Shown piece by piece: positions 1 to 11,045 of a DNA stretch of 64,000 bases; positions within the stretch are counted from its first letter, which is position 1; the number at the start of each line of letters is the position of its first letter. The notes below the pieces were generated by a model. That model was not told the DNA's origin. It worked only from the letters and a program-made list of their open reading frames with translations, and made no database searches. The position numbers and the translations under genes are program-made. The DNA comes from Heterobilharzia americana. Lineage: Eukaryota; Platyhelminthes; Trematoda; Strigeidida; Schistosomatidae. The stretch is from NCBI GenBank assembly GCA_944470555.2, contig OX104130.1, forward strand, positions 46,161,491 through 46,225,490. The letters are read 5' to 3'.

Positions 1-957
1 AAGCTCAGTGATGCCTTTGAAGTGAAGACAGGAGTGAAACAAGGTTGCCTACTATCCCCCATGATATTCCTTATTGTGGTGGACTGGATCATGCAGCAAA
101 CAGTAGGCAGCGAGAAGAGGGGGATACACTGGACGACGGAAAAGAACCTAGAAGACTTGGATTTCGCCGATGACTTATGCCTAATGTCACATAAACTTGA
201 AGATCTGCAGGCAAAAACTAACAAGTTGATAGAAGAGGCAGCGAAGACGGGACTTCAGGTGAATATAGAGAAGACAGAAGTGATGAAGATACCGCACCAC
301 CACCATCAACAACAACAAACTCCAATCACTGTCAACGGGAGAAACTTAAAGGAAGTAACCTCCTTCACTTATCTAGGAAGCACTGTTTCAACTACAGGCG
401 GGACGGACGAGGACGTCAAAGTCAGAATCGGAAAAGCAAGACAGGCATTCATTAGCCTGAAACCAGTGTGGAGATCTTCTGCACTCAGCATGCGGAACAA
501 GATACGGATTTTCAACACCAACGTCAAGTCAGTGCTCTTGTATGGCTCAGAGACTTGGCGCGTCACGAAAGGTATTTCCAATAAACTACAGACATTCATC
601 AACAACTGCTTACGCTCGCTGCTGAAGATCAGATGGCCAGAAAAAATAAGCAACAAGGAACTCTGGGAACGAACCAACCAAGAACCTATCACGCAACAAA
701 TATGCAGGAAGAAGTGGAGATGGATTGGCCATGCACTGAGAAGGCCGACTGAGGACATCACGCGTCAGGCCCTCGAGTGGAATCCCCATGGGAAGCGACG
801 AGTTGGACGTCCGAGGGTGACATGGAGGAGGTCGTGCGAGCAGGAAATGAGAGCTTCTGGGCTGTCGTGGGACCAGGTTCAAAAGATCTCAGAGAACAGA
901 GGTCACTGGAGGCGTGCTACTGAAGCCCTATGTTCCACTAGGAACCCAAGGGACTAA
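1..957 (+). CDS. reverse transcriptase C-terminal half, RTE family B (5' cut by window)
   Basis: The product would copy element RNA into DNA at the insertion site. The visible frame starts just before the RT motif B region (GVKQGCLLSPMIF, about bases 31-69), continues to motif C (FADD, about 163-174), and then through the thumb and the RTE C-terminal region with LLYGSETW (about 535-558) and the W-rich RWIGHALRR segment (about 718-744). The first listed start would be a GTG at 22, but the frame runs upstream of it, so the true start lies outside the window. No internal stop is present, so this is the best preserved family B copy here. A His/Gln-rich stretch near 295-320 is a low-complexity insertion. 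Whether the element is still active cannot be judged without the 5' half. Confidence 0.85.
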   Translation, partial: KLSDAFEVKTGVKQGCLLSPMIFLIVVDWIMQQTVGSEKRGIHWTTEKNLEDLDFADDLCLMSHKLEDLQAKTNKLIEEAAKTGLQVNIEKTEVMKIPHHHHQQQQTPITVNGRNLKEVTSFTYLGSTVSTTGGTDEDVKVRIGKARQAFISLKPVWRSSALSMRNKIRIFNTNVKSVLLYGSETWRVTKGISNKLQTFINNCLRSLLKIRWPEKISNKELWERTNQEPITQQICRKKWRWIGHALRRPTEDITRQALEWNPHGKRRVGRPRVTWRRSCEQEMRASGLSWDQVQKISENRGHWRRATEALCSTRNPRD

Positions 958-972
958 TAATAATAATAATAA
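1..972 (+). mobile_element. RTE-clade retrotransposon, family B, 3' fragment
   Basis: This is the 3' part of a non-LTR retrotransposon. The reading frame is open from base 1 to the stop at 957 and is followed directly by a short TAA-repeat tail (about 954-972), the kind of simple-repeat 3' end typical of RTE elements. The window cuts off the 5' side. Two other copies of the same family lie at 5866-6832 and 58416-59455, both less well preserved. The family name B is local to this annotation; I did not match it to a named Schistosoma element. Confidence 0.85.
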
Positions 973-1529
973 ATACCGTTTAAGTTGCAGTGCAAACTCT
1001 CAGCACGATGACCCGTTCTGTCATGCATGGTGCGTGTCTCATTTGAGCATGCATACCTCAACATTTTCATCTTCGGTAGCCAGTTCTGTCGTACGCATAC
1101 ACCAACAGAAAGATGGAAAGCGCTGATTGGGTGTAAACATTGATTAGATGCGAATGGTTGCAGGAAAAAGGAGTGTTACCCTTTGATGCTGCTTGTCCTC
1201 ATAGTTCGATTAAGGTACGCTTTCAAGAAGGAATTAGGGGTCTAAGATTTAATGACGCGATAAAACGCTGCATCTCGCCCTCCTGCTTAATGCCGCCCTC
1301 ACGTGGAACGCACGGAAAGCAGCCCTAGCAGCCTCATGCGTTCTCTACGTGGCTAATGTTTCACAATTAGTGCGGTCCACTACAAGCGTTTATGTGATGG
1401 AAGTGCCCAACAATGTACTCTCGAACTGTTCTAACATCCAAGCAGCATCCCTCGTTCCCTCCTGTCACGTTTGCGCGAACAAAACAGCCCAGCAGGGCTC
1501 GAAACGATCAATCACCCCCATTTCACCAG
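973..1529. other. unassigned stretch between RTE fragments
   Basis: No gene or recognisable element is seen. The base composition is less AT-rich than the introns further right. It may be the 5' part of the family B sequence that begins clearly near 1530, but I have no second copy to compare with it. Confidence 0.4.
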
Positions 1530-1905
1530 TTAATTAGTTTACTGGCTTGTCCTAAGCCCGGAAAAAGAGCGAAGGCTGGGCTTACAGCTAGCAACCCTAC
1601 CCTGGAAAATCAAACCGATCACCTAAAGAACTTCAAAGCACGAAAAATACCGAAAATTAACATATCTTCCTCTGGAATCGAACAGACGAAATGATCCCGG
1701 TTGGTGAAAGCCTTTGGGAAGCCGATCGGCCAATGTGTCTTCTCTAGATGAAAGCGAAAGTAAGGGTAGGGAAATGGAACGTCCACAAGGTCTGAAGCCG
1801 GCGGGCAGGGCTGCTCAGATGGGAAGATATGGCATAAGAGTGCTTGGAACCTGTGGAAGCAGATGGGGTGGAAGTAGACTCTCCAAACACAGCCATATGC
1901 TATGA
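1530..1905 (+). mobile_element. RTE family B 5' fragment (5'UTR and start of endonuclease)
   Basis: The stretch 1550-1700 reads like the 5' untranslated region of a platyhelminth RTE element. It is followed around 1755-1890 by a frame whose residues (KVRVGKWNV, then AGRAAQMGRYGIRVLGTCGSRW) match the first strand and helix of an APE-type endonuclease domain. The frame is broken between these two pieces. The fragment stops where the family A element begins near 1925, so a family B copy may have been interrupted by family A. However, most of the family B body is missing on the far side, where family B resumes only at the RT (5866). Confidence 0.6.
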
Positions 1906-1924
1906 GATGCTACATGCCAAGTCC

Positions 1925-4900
1925 TGACAATAGCCACTACCTTGACGTGGTGGTTGGGCTTGCTTATCACAATGACCCGACGAGCTATGCTGGTGGAACA
2001 CTGGTTCCCTCGAGGCCCTACCATACCAGCAGAACCTGTTGGATAGTGGTTAGACGAAAAGCAGTTGCCGCTGCGGTGTAAATTACTACACTATGATGGG
2101 GTCTTAGGGCGAAGTCGTACTGCTGTTAGCTGGATGGGGTGTGACAGTAGTAAGGTGTTTTCCTTGAATGACCAGCAGTGCCATGCTGATGCTAGCTTCT
2201 CAGTGGAAGGTGGGGGGTAGAGGTCGGCCCCCAAAATAACACACTCCACCATGCCCCACAGTCTGCCGGGCTGGCGGCGTTGGTTCATTTGTCGTTTCCT
2301 TTCGACCATCCGGCCCAAAAAATACAAAAGTTTAAAATAATCATACTCCAAAGGTTACTTGTGACAGGCCTCAAGCGGATGTCCGATGGGCTCTGTGGTC
2401 ACACAAATCTCTTTCAGATATCTTAAGAAGAAATAGCCTTCCACGGTGTGGGCAGCCAGGAAGTGTCAATCGCCCTCACAGCTCTGTCAGCACTCAAGTT
2501 TCCTCAGAATGCTATCTACCTCCCTCATCATTACCTTCTAATCTTCCTTCACGTTTCTCAACTAACGATACCATATCACCTTCAATTTCTCTCAGCTCTG
2601 TAGCCTTCAACAACGATCTGAGTTCACAAAACAACATCCTTGGTCTCTTTAAACCACGCTCCAAATTACATGTTGGAGCCTTCAATATCCACACCCTCCG
2701 TCAAATTGGTCAACATGCTTCATTGGCCAAGACTAGCAACTCGGGGCATGGATGTGTGCTGTGTTTGTGAGACACGCATACAGGACCCAAGTGCGGTTAT
2801 TCACCCGATCTCTCCCGACCAATTTGGTGAATCTGCAACATTCACCCTTCGAGTTTCTGGAGATTGGATAGCTAGTTCTCGTGGTCTTGCAGGTGTAGGC
2901 ATAGCATTAAGCACATATGCAGAAAACTTACTACTAGACTGGATCCCAGTTGATAGTCGCTTCCACGCTATCCGAATGAACGGCTCAGTGAGAACTAAAA
3001 GGACGAGTGAGACTCGCCGTTGTCTCTTTGTAATCTCTGCTTACGCACCCACTGACTGCAGCTCGGATGAAGTGAAGGACAAGTTCTACCGTAAACTGTC
3101 TAGCCTCCTCTTGAAAGCCAAATGTTAGGGCTTAGTGGTTGTTGCAGGTGACTTCACTGCATAGGTGGGTAGACTGAGTGAGGCAGAAAGGCACTTAGGT
3201 GGCACTTTCAGAATCCTGGCTGAACGCGCAGATAACAGGGACTGCCTACTACAACTATGCTGAGATAACCGCCTATTTTTAGCCAGCACAAATTCAAACA
3301 TAAGGAAAGACACTGTCTGGTGTGGCGTCCACCAAGCTCACCTCAGTGATGGACACAGACCACATTGCTATTGGTCATCGCTGGAGAGGATCGGTGGAAG
3401 ACTGCCGCTCCTTCTGGAGTACGTGTTGGATAGCAACCACGCGTTGGTCCGAGCGTGTATATGCCTGCGTTTCAATGGACGTAAGAAAAATTTGGCGACA
3501 AGACGACTACGAGTGCTGCTGGACAACAAAAACACCAAAGTTGTGTTCAGTGAGTTGGCTGGGCAGTTATGTGAACAGAAGACTATCACTCATCCTGAAG
3601 AAGCTTGGTGCCATCTTCAGTCTGCTGTAGAAGCAGCGCTGAATATCGTAGCCGGCACCGAAAGTTACAAAAAAGGGCCAGTGGATATCAGCAACTTCTT
3701 CGGAACTAGTGGATGCACGTGAACGCATCCTTGTCTGCGGGCTCTGAGTACAATGAAGAGCGAGAACAAGTTATAGGTAGATTGAGAAAACGTCTACGCG
3801 ACGACCGCGAACAGTGGTGGGCAGTGAAGGCTAAAGAGATGGAGAAGGCAGCGGCGATTGTCAACAGTAAACAGTTATTTACATTTGTTAAAGAGACCGG
3901 AGGAAATAGTTAACAACGGCCAGTGAAACCATGGCAAAGAAGAAGGGATTGCGATTCACTTGCAGGGAGACGAGTGGAACGATGGGCAGAAAACTTCGAG
4001 GAACAGTTGAACTGGCCTCCAGCCACCATTGCGTTGTATGCTGTCCAGTCGGATCCTGAATGGAACGTTGAGATAGACTTCTCAGCACTGGGAGAAGTCA
4101 AGAAAGCTGTAGGCAACCTGGGATGAGGAAGGGCGGCTGGACCAGATGGACTAACTCCAAAGGTGTATAAGGATGGTGGTAAGGTAGGTATTCTTAGTCA
4201 GGTTAACGGGAGTGTTAATCAGTATATGGGAATCAAATACGATCCCCTATGACTGGCCTAAATCACTGGTAATTCCGGTCTTCAAGAAAGGCGGGAAGTC
4301 CTCCTGTGATAACCGCAGAGTAACCAGCGTGATGAACATAGTGTCCAAGATCCTAGGTTCTATGCTTCTCCGAAGTCCGAGTGGAGCTCGGGAACGGCAA
4401 GCCCGAGAAAACCAGCCAGGCTTTAGACTCGCTTGCGAGTGTACCGACCAAATATTCACACTGCACCAGATTCTGCAACACAGGCCCGCTCATCACCGCC
4501 CGACACCGGCTGTATATCCCGACCTGAAGGTGGCATTCGACTCCGTTGACCGAGAGGTTTCGTGGCAATGTCTCGCACTGAACGGCGTGTCGAGTAAGTA
4601 CATCACCTCATTGAAGGCTGTCTACTCGAACACTTGTGGTTGTGTTAGAGCCTATGGTGAGATATCCAGGGAGCTGTGCTCCTCGAGTGGTGTCCATCAA
4701 GGGTGCCCACTGTCTCCATTTGTATTCAATTTATCGTAGATATTCTTATGGAGGTTTCTCTCTCGTCACCTGATTGCACAGACGTTGACCTAGTCGCGGG
4801 AGAATTTTTGTCAGACCTAGAACGCGAGGATGACATAATCCTGTTAGGTGAAGACGCCGACAGGATGTAGAGTCTTCTGGACACCTTGAGTGGCAACTTG

Positions 4901-5833
4901 AAAATGTCTGGGATGCGTTTCTCACCACACAAATGCAAATTGCTGCTACAGGATTAGTCTCTGACGGTGCCACGGCTAACAATAGAGAGTGAAGCGATTG
5001 AGTGTGTTGACCACTTGACTTACCTGGGAAGTTGGATCAGCCCTGGTGGGTCAGTTGCCGATGAAATTTCGGCACGGATACAAAAGGTTTGGCTGGCTTT
5101 CGCCTACTTACGCCAGCTATGTCGCCGCCGTGATATCCTTTTGCCTATTAAGGGCCGCGTGTACTGCTCAGCAGTCCGGTCTATTCTACTGCATGGCTGT
5201 GAAACATGGCCACTGACAGTGGAAGACATAGGAAGGCTGGCCTCAGGTGTTTGACCACATTGTACCTTTGTAGTATAGGCCGTATTCCGTGGTGTCGCAA
5301 CGTGAATAATGCAGAAGCTAGGTGCAAAGCTTTTAGGGAGTAGAGGTAAATCAGTTGATGAGGTTATGAACCTTCATCGACTGAGATGCCTGGGACACGT
5401 ACAATGTGTGTGTAGTCGTTGATCGCCGCTTCATGCAATATTGGGTGAAGTAGGTTCAGATTAGGAAAAGGCCTGAGGTGGCCAGACTAAAACATGGCAC
5501 CAATGCATGAAGCGTTTAAGTGTTGGTTTAAGCCATGTGGGGCGATGCGGACTGGCCGGTTGGAGTTCACAGGACAAGAAGAACCAGCGGCTGCAGACTC
5601 TGAGGGATATGGCTCAGAACCGATGTCAGTGGCGCAAATGCATACACGCATCATCTTCAGCTTGACGTTATACCGAATCTCACCATTTTCTCGTTCTTCC
5701 TTTCTCTCTCGAGTACTTTATTTTTTTGGCCAAATTTTCATTTCTTCACCTTCCACTTCACTGCACTTTTACTTGATGTAGCGATATGAGGTGTGGTAAC
5801 TCGGACCGTTACGCAGTAATGCCTGCTCCTATG
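1925..5833 (+). mobile_element. RTE-clade retrotransposon, family A, near full length, decayed
   Basis: The order is a 5' untranslated region (1925-2630), an APE-type endonuclease, a linker, reverse transcriptase, an RTE C-terminal region, and a 3' end with the conserved GTTACGCAGTAATGCC motif near 5810. The same 5' region recurs at 25368-25960, 37879-38400 and 47362-47954, and the 3' motif recurs at 41260, 23390, 45385, 51580 and, inverted, 36900. The copy is full of frameshifts and stops. Unlike the copy at 37879-41310, it keeps the DNA for RT motifs A and B, which makes it useful for seeing what the other copy lost. It lies between two pieces of family B. Confidence 0.85.
2640..5560 (+). 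pseudogene. endonuclease-reverse transcriptase of RTE family A (broken)
   Basis: The readable blocks are: endonuclease N-terminal half with [15 protein letters not shown] (about 2746-2790) and ISAYAPTD (about 3030-3055); the endonuclease end around 3340-3470; the linker RLRKRLRDDREQWW (3780-3822); the RT start around 4120-4390; RT motif A as AFDSVDRE (about 4535-4557); RT motif B as GVHQGCPLSPF (about 4687-4720); a mutated motif C reading EREDDII where YADD is expected (about 4819-4840); and the C-terminal HGCETW block (about 5191-5210). At least six frame changes and several stops separate these blocks, so no functional protein is possible. Confidence 0.85.
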
Positions 5834-5865
5834 TGAATTCGATGGGTGAACATGCCAGGTGACTC

Positions 5866-6832
5866 GTGGTGAAAAGCTCAGTGGTGCCTTCGAAGTAGAG
5901 ACAGGAGTAAGACAAGGTTGCCACCTGCTATCACCAATGACCTTCCCGATTGTGGCGGGCTGGACTGGCTCATGCAATAGCTTGTGGGGATCGAGAAGAT
6001 GGGCACGATTTATTCGGCCGATGAAGAGACTCTAGAAGATTTGGGTTTCGCCGATGATGATTTGCATCTAATGTGGCACAAACGCGAAGGTCCACGGGCA
6101 AAAACTAACAAGTTATCAGAACAGGTGAGGCAGCGAAGACGGGACTTCAAGTGAAGGTGGAGGGGATAGAGGTGATAAAGATACCAAACCAACAGCAACA
6201 AGTACCAATCACCATCAGTGTAGGAAATCACAAGGGAGTTGTCTCTTCCACCTACCTACTGGGCAGCACCGTCTCAACCACCGGTGACACAGACGAGGAC
6301 GTCAAAGCCGGGATCGGGAAAGCAAGACAGGCCCTCATTAGCCTGAAGTCACTGTAGAGATCTACTGCGTTCTGCATAGAGCGTGAACAAGATCCGGAGT
6401 TTCAACACCAATTTAGGTCATGTCAGTGCTTCCATGTGATGGTTGGGAGACTTGGTGCCTTACGAAAGGCACTTCCAGCAAACTGCATACATTCATCAAC
6501 GCTCACCCGATACTGAGGATCAGATGGCCGGAAAGAGCAAGCAACAAGGAACTCTGGCCGGCAACGAGCCAACCAAGAAGCCGTCTCATGACAATTATGT
6601 AGTCGAAGGTGGAAATGGATTGGGCCGGATGCACACTTGGGAGACCGGTCGGGGACGTCACGCATCAGACCCTCGGATGACATGGAGGAGATCGTGTGGG
6701 GATGAAGTGAAAGATCATGGGCAGCAGTGGGGCCAGGCTGAAATGGCTACCGAGAAGAGAGTGCGATGGAGATGTGCTACTGAAGCCCCATGCTTCACTA
6801 GGAACCCGAAGGGCAAGTAACAATAAATAAAG
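5866..6832 (+). mobile_element. RTE family B 3' fragment, decayed
   Basis: It begins at the same family position as the copies at 1 and 58416 (a block encoding KLS.AFEV.TGVRQGC) and runs to the 3' end with a degenerate repeat tail near 6815-6832. Frames at 6151-6357 and 6443-6820 carry the C-terminal blocks, including a TGDTDEDVKAGIGKARQA segment and a TRNPKGK end. Several frameshifts and stops are present. It follows the family A copy after about 33 bp. Confidence 0.8.
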
Positions 6833-6978
6833 GCAACCGGAACAAACGGCATATGCAGAATACAAATATGTCTACGTGAAATAAATTTACCTCTTCCTGC
6901 TCGCACTTTGAGTATAGTCGCTAGCAGTAACTTCACCAAACCGGTGGTGCAGAAACACTCGCGGAAGGAAGGAGAAAC

Positions 6979-6991
6979 AAATGCCATCCAT
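6979..6991. repeat. left target-site duplication of the small PLE
   Basis: Thirteen bases (AAATGCCATCCAT) are repeated exactly at 7627-7639 on the other side of the PLE insertion. The last four bases overlap the beginning of the left inverted arm. Confidence 0.8.
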
Positions 6992-7041
6992 ATTAGATTT
7001 GTTTATTTGATATAAAGCGCACAGCGATACAGTATTATTTA
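6988..7041 (-). repeat. inverted terminal copy of the PLE 3' region
   Basis: This is the reverse complement of 7537-7590 with three mismatches over 54 bases. The two arms could pair across the 0.5-kb endonuclease segment. Confidence 0.85.
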
Positions 7042-7626
7042 ATTGATCCGATGGAACCAATTCAGCAAAATAATATAATCTACCGAATTCCATGTAATGA
7101 CTGTGAGGTCAAATACATAGGTCAAACTAGCCGGTCGGGGTCAGTTAGATTAACAGAACATAGGAATTTAGCTAAACATAGAACGGCAGACCCCAATAAG
7201 ATCAATAACCTAGAAAAACACTCGGCCATTGCATTACATTCATTAACACACAACCACACAATAGGGTGGGAGAAAACCACTGTACTTAAGTCTAATATAG
7301 CTAGGTGGGGAGAGAGATTAATTACTGAATCTTTGTTCATCGAATCCACACCCAACACATGTAATAGGAATGACGCAACACCTATACCAGAGATATGGGA
7401 AACTTTACTACCAATCAAAAAACAAAAAAGCAAAGCGAGATCAGGTGACAGGACTATAAAATCAGATATCGAAAGAAGTGTGATTACACTGATATGATTA
7501 TGAGCAGTAATAATTAATGCTCGAAACGTAATCAAGTAAATAATACTGTATCACTATGCGCTTTATATCAAATAAACAAATTTAATATGGAATTACACTC
7601 TACCACAGCGCCCAAGTTTTTCACTT
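6992..7626 (+). mobile_element. small Penelope-like element with inverted termini and target-site duplication
   Basis: A 635-bp insertion is bounded by a perfect 13-bp direct repeat (AAATGCCATCCAT at 6979-6991 and 7627-7639). Inside it lies a GIY-YIG endonuclease frame followed by a PLE 3' untranslated region. A 54-bp piece of that 3' region (7537-7590) is present again in inverted orientation at the left end (6988-7041), with three mismatches. PLEs are known for terminal repeats of mixed orientation and variable-length duplications, so this looks like a 5'-truncated PLE insertion with an inverted terminal segment. The same 3' sequence occurs in the PLE remnants at 27333-28188 and 49327-50295. 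Confidence 0.85.
7051..7497 (+). CDS. GIY-YIG endonuclease domain of a Penelope-like element
   Basis: The 148-residue frame encodes only the C-terminal endonuclease of a PLE, the part that nicks target DNA before reverse transcription. It shows the entry block IIYRIPCNDCEVKYIGQTSRS (residues 9-29) with the GIY-YIG-type strand pair, the following helix with a conserved Arg (SVRLTEHR), the HSLTHNHTIGW block (residues 67-77), and the GERLITESLFIES block (residues 90-102) carrying the conserved acidic residue. The RT part is absent through 5' truncation, so it cannot mobilise itself. The frame is open without stops, which suggests a fairly recent insertion. The ATG at 7051 is simply the first one; the family frame would continue upstream. 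Confidence 0.85.
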   Translation: MEPIQQNNIIYRIPCNDCEVKYIGQTSRSGSVRLTEHRNLAKHRTADPNKINNLEKHSAIALHSLTHNHTIGWEKTTVLKSNIARWGERLITESLFIESTPNTCNRNDATPIPEIWETLLPIKKQKSKARSGDRTIKSDIERSVITLI

Positions 7627-7639
7627 AAATGCCATCCAT
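7627..7639. repeat. right target-site duplication of the small PLE
   Basis: This is an exact copy of 6979-6991. Confidence 0.8.
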
Positions 7640-9400
7640 CTAGCTAGTATCCAGGTGGCGATATTCCTTCAATTCTCTAGACTCCTCTGGATTCAAGAAG
7701 ATGATGCTATACCTATAAAACATTACGTTATTAACTACAAGTTAGCCACAACTGATCAAGTTATCCGGAGGTGTTTGGCTTCATATACTTTGGACATCAT
7801 TATCGGTCACGACCTTTCTTAGTTCATTTTCTACGCACTCACTCCCGAAATAGCAGGCACCGCTAACATCATAAACATTTGATTGCATTCGATACACGAG
7901 ACCAAGGGTGTATACTTGCAGCTACATAACACACTCTGGAAGACGTGCCACCGATTAATAGCCCCGAATTTATAACAGCCGGATACAAATGACTGGAACT
8001 TGGTATATACGTTCGGAAAATAATCCCAACTTTTGTTTTCACTAGAACACACCTGATACAAGCAACTATACAGTCTGTTCACTGACAATTCCGTAAAAGA
8101 ATGTGATGACACTTCTTTACAAAAATGAGGCTAACAAACTAGGTGGGACTTCCGGTGATTCTGGATGTTTTATAAACAACCACATCCGCCTTCCAAAAAT
8201 TTTAACTACCATCTCACTTATCTTGTTAAAAGACCAACCAATGTTGTCACTATCTTTACATCACCTTCATATTATTTGCTGAGATTCTCTCACTCTCCCT
8301 AATATACATATATATGTATGTGCAATTATGTTCTTCCGCACATTTTTGGGAAATATACTTTAGTTTGTCGCAGCCTATGCACAAGTACTTTCCCCCACTT
8401 TAGATTTTCAGCCTGTTACCTACCAAAAGCAGTGATGTCAACCGTGAAAACTTTCACCGGGAGTAGAGGCCCAGCAAAAAAAGAAAAACGTAAGCACTTG
8501 GCACAGGGGCAGATGCATTGTTTCGAGGAATATTCCTAAAATGATAGTCACTTAGGGCCTGGCATCGTATAAAAAGAGGTTGGCGACTGTTATTCAGCAG
8601 ATCCGATGGTGAGGACATGTGAGATCCACCCCTATCTGAAGAACAGCACAGTGATGGCTACGGCTCCCGATCACAAGTCAAATAATGACACTTCAAGAAA
8701 AATAGATTTTAGTGGGAGCAAATGCAAAGAATTAAAAGGAGCTTTCCGAAAATGGACAAATGTTTTCATGTAAAGACTGCCCAATATCAGGTGCCACAAA
8801 GAGACATCGGCTTTCTTTCGGAAGCGAGTACATAGTATGGGTTTGCTACCTCCACCAGACGCCTAGCCGCATGCTTCAGTACAGCATGACCACGCATTTT
8901 GAACGCTAATTAACCAAGATGGCTACTTGCTTATTGAGTCTGCCTCCCATGAATCGCTGATACAGTTTCTGTCCGCAAATGCCAGTAATCACTTACAAAT
9001 CTCTGCTTTGCAACTGGCTTTATTCCATACATGCTCTTCGAACCACAACAACGCCTACTGCTACCTCATCCTATCCTTCTACCTTTTCTGTTCACGTCCA
9101 AGGACGATATAACTCGGCGATAATTATTGGCTTTATTCTAGGAAGTTCGCGGTTCAATTTGAAATTCTTAGCGTGATGTATTGCACAACAACAAAATATA
9201 AGCATACACATACTCCCTTGCAACATTTGAAATTGTCTCATTATAAAAATTTAAGTAATGTAAGCCTCACTCAAGAGAATCTACTACTTTACGGTATCCG
9301 CGAACAGTCGTTTTGGGGGAGGGGGAAGTATTTGTGGATAAGCCACGACAAACTAAAGAAGAAGAACATGATTGCACGTACACATATGTATATTATTAAA
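7640..9400. other. no recognisable gene
   Basis: AT-rich sequence with short frames on both strands, none with a known domain. The segment near 8565-8630 could weakly resemble the C-terminal RW.GHV block of an RTE element, but the match is too short to call. Confidence 0.5.
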
Positions 9401-9404
9401 TAAA

Positions 9405-11045
9405 TAAATATTTTATTCTCAGATTAAGAGTTTAACATCAGAGAGGCCAGTTTACAGACATCATCGAATTGACAATGGTAAAGAAATCTCCAGTAGTTGA
9501 GCTGTCCTGAATGATACAGAAGGTATAAATAGTGATTGCAGGTTATAAAAAGAACAGAAAAATGTCACTTCACAGTACATTCAGATTGTTTATGAGTTTC
9601 GGTTGTCTCCACTCACCATTCTTTTTACACAATAAAGTGATACCAAAATCATACAGTGTTCGACTTTTGCGTTACATGTGATCTAGATGGTTAACCTGGC
9701 GGCACAGTTCCGCGTTTTGTCAGATAAACGCTTATTTTGACACCAGTTAACATGTTTATGGTATCGTTGGCCAACGAAGACTCACCTCATCGATTTCAGA
9801 TAACAGCAAGTGTTAGCATAACCATATAATCCATGTGAAATTATAAGTCCTCGCATTTCCAACTCGTAGTATGACTTTGATGGGCAATACAGACGTAATC
9901 CATCAGGATTAGTTGCTGCTGTACAAAGAAATGAACATTTGAAGGACTATTACCTGACGGTGATGGGGTTTTGCGCATAGAATTCACATTGAAGCGTACA
10001 GCATTATCAAGGAGGTAAGTTGACCGTTAACTATCCTCTATGAAAGGGAGTCAAACAAAGTGAAGTACTAGAGAAGTTTGTTTGCAAACGTGCCTCACTT
10101 TACATGAATTAATGAATGTTTTATTCTCATGTTAGTAATTTAACATGAGGGAAGCCACTTTACAGGCATCATCACATTGATGTATGTCGGAAAATGTACA
10201 AGATTTTATGGGAGCTGAATGGTACGGAAGAGAGGTCATGAGATTAGGTTTGAAACATCAGAAGATCACACAAGTCACGAAATGAACAAGAAAATACTAC
10301 TTTTCGGCGTATACAGTGTTAAAGTTTGGATCGTTTTCAGTTGTACTTTCTTTTTGTAGCGCGTTCGAAATCTTACTCGCTCACCTTAGAGTTTAAGTTC
10401 CCAGACTGTCCCTCCTCTTCGTTTCCAGCCGTATCCTTTTTAGTTATCTTTTATTATTAAATGTAAGTACATCCCATGTACTTGCTGGGTCGTCGGCTCA
10501 CCTTTCTTCTCCTCCTTTTATCTTTCCCAGATTTTCGTGGCCACCACCAAACTAACACCGCTCTGCGCGCCATCTGCAACAGCACACCGATCTACGTGCT
10601 AGACGAAAACCTATCAACAACTGAGCACTACATTTTTTCACCGTTAGTGGCACCGAAGTCGCGCGAAGTTTCAAATTTCCATCATAAGCAGTCAACTTGT
10701 TTGATTCGTCTTCGCGATGCCCCGTTACGCTATATAAACTTCTGTTTTACCATAAATTCTCATGCTTACAGTTTCGGGTGCCAAAAGAACCCACAATAAC
10801 GATGTTGAGAACCTGTAGGTCTTCAAATAACCACGTAGTCCAAGTGAATATCTATTCAAGTGTTATCACCCACAGCAACATAGATTCACGCCACCACAAC
10901 GAGATGCTATGGTGCAAAGGAATAGACATTTGAAAAAACTGCGGACCAATGGCAATGCGTGTTCCATGCTGTTCATGTTAAGGTATGCAGCATTGTCAAG
11001 GAGGTATACTCACCGTTACATGAAGTGCTAGAGAAGCCTGTTGCA
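9405..11045. repeat. diverged direct repeat pair
   Basis: Two stretches in the same orientation share a series of blocks in order: TTTTATTCTC...TTTAACAT...GGCCA.TTTACAG.CATCATC at 9411-9464 and 10120-10175, and, further on, ...ATGAACATTTGAA... with GCATTATCAAGGAGGTA at 9930-10017 and again at 10918-11008 with small changes. The copies are roughly 9405-10070 and 10115-11045. They are too diverged to align fully by eye. They could be two old minus-strand copies of one retroelement 3' end, since the reverse complement ends in an AATAAA-like tail, or a decayed LTR pair. Confidence 0.45.

Noticed and set aside
10476..10799. 107-codon frame with a hydrophobic start resembling a signal peptide
   Set aside because: It overlaps the diverged repeat, has no family match, and nothing downstream continues it.
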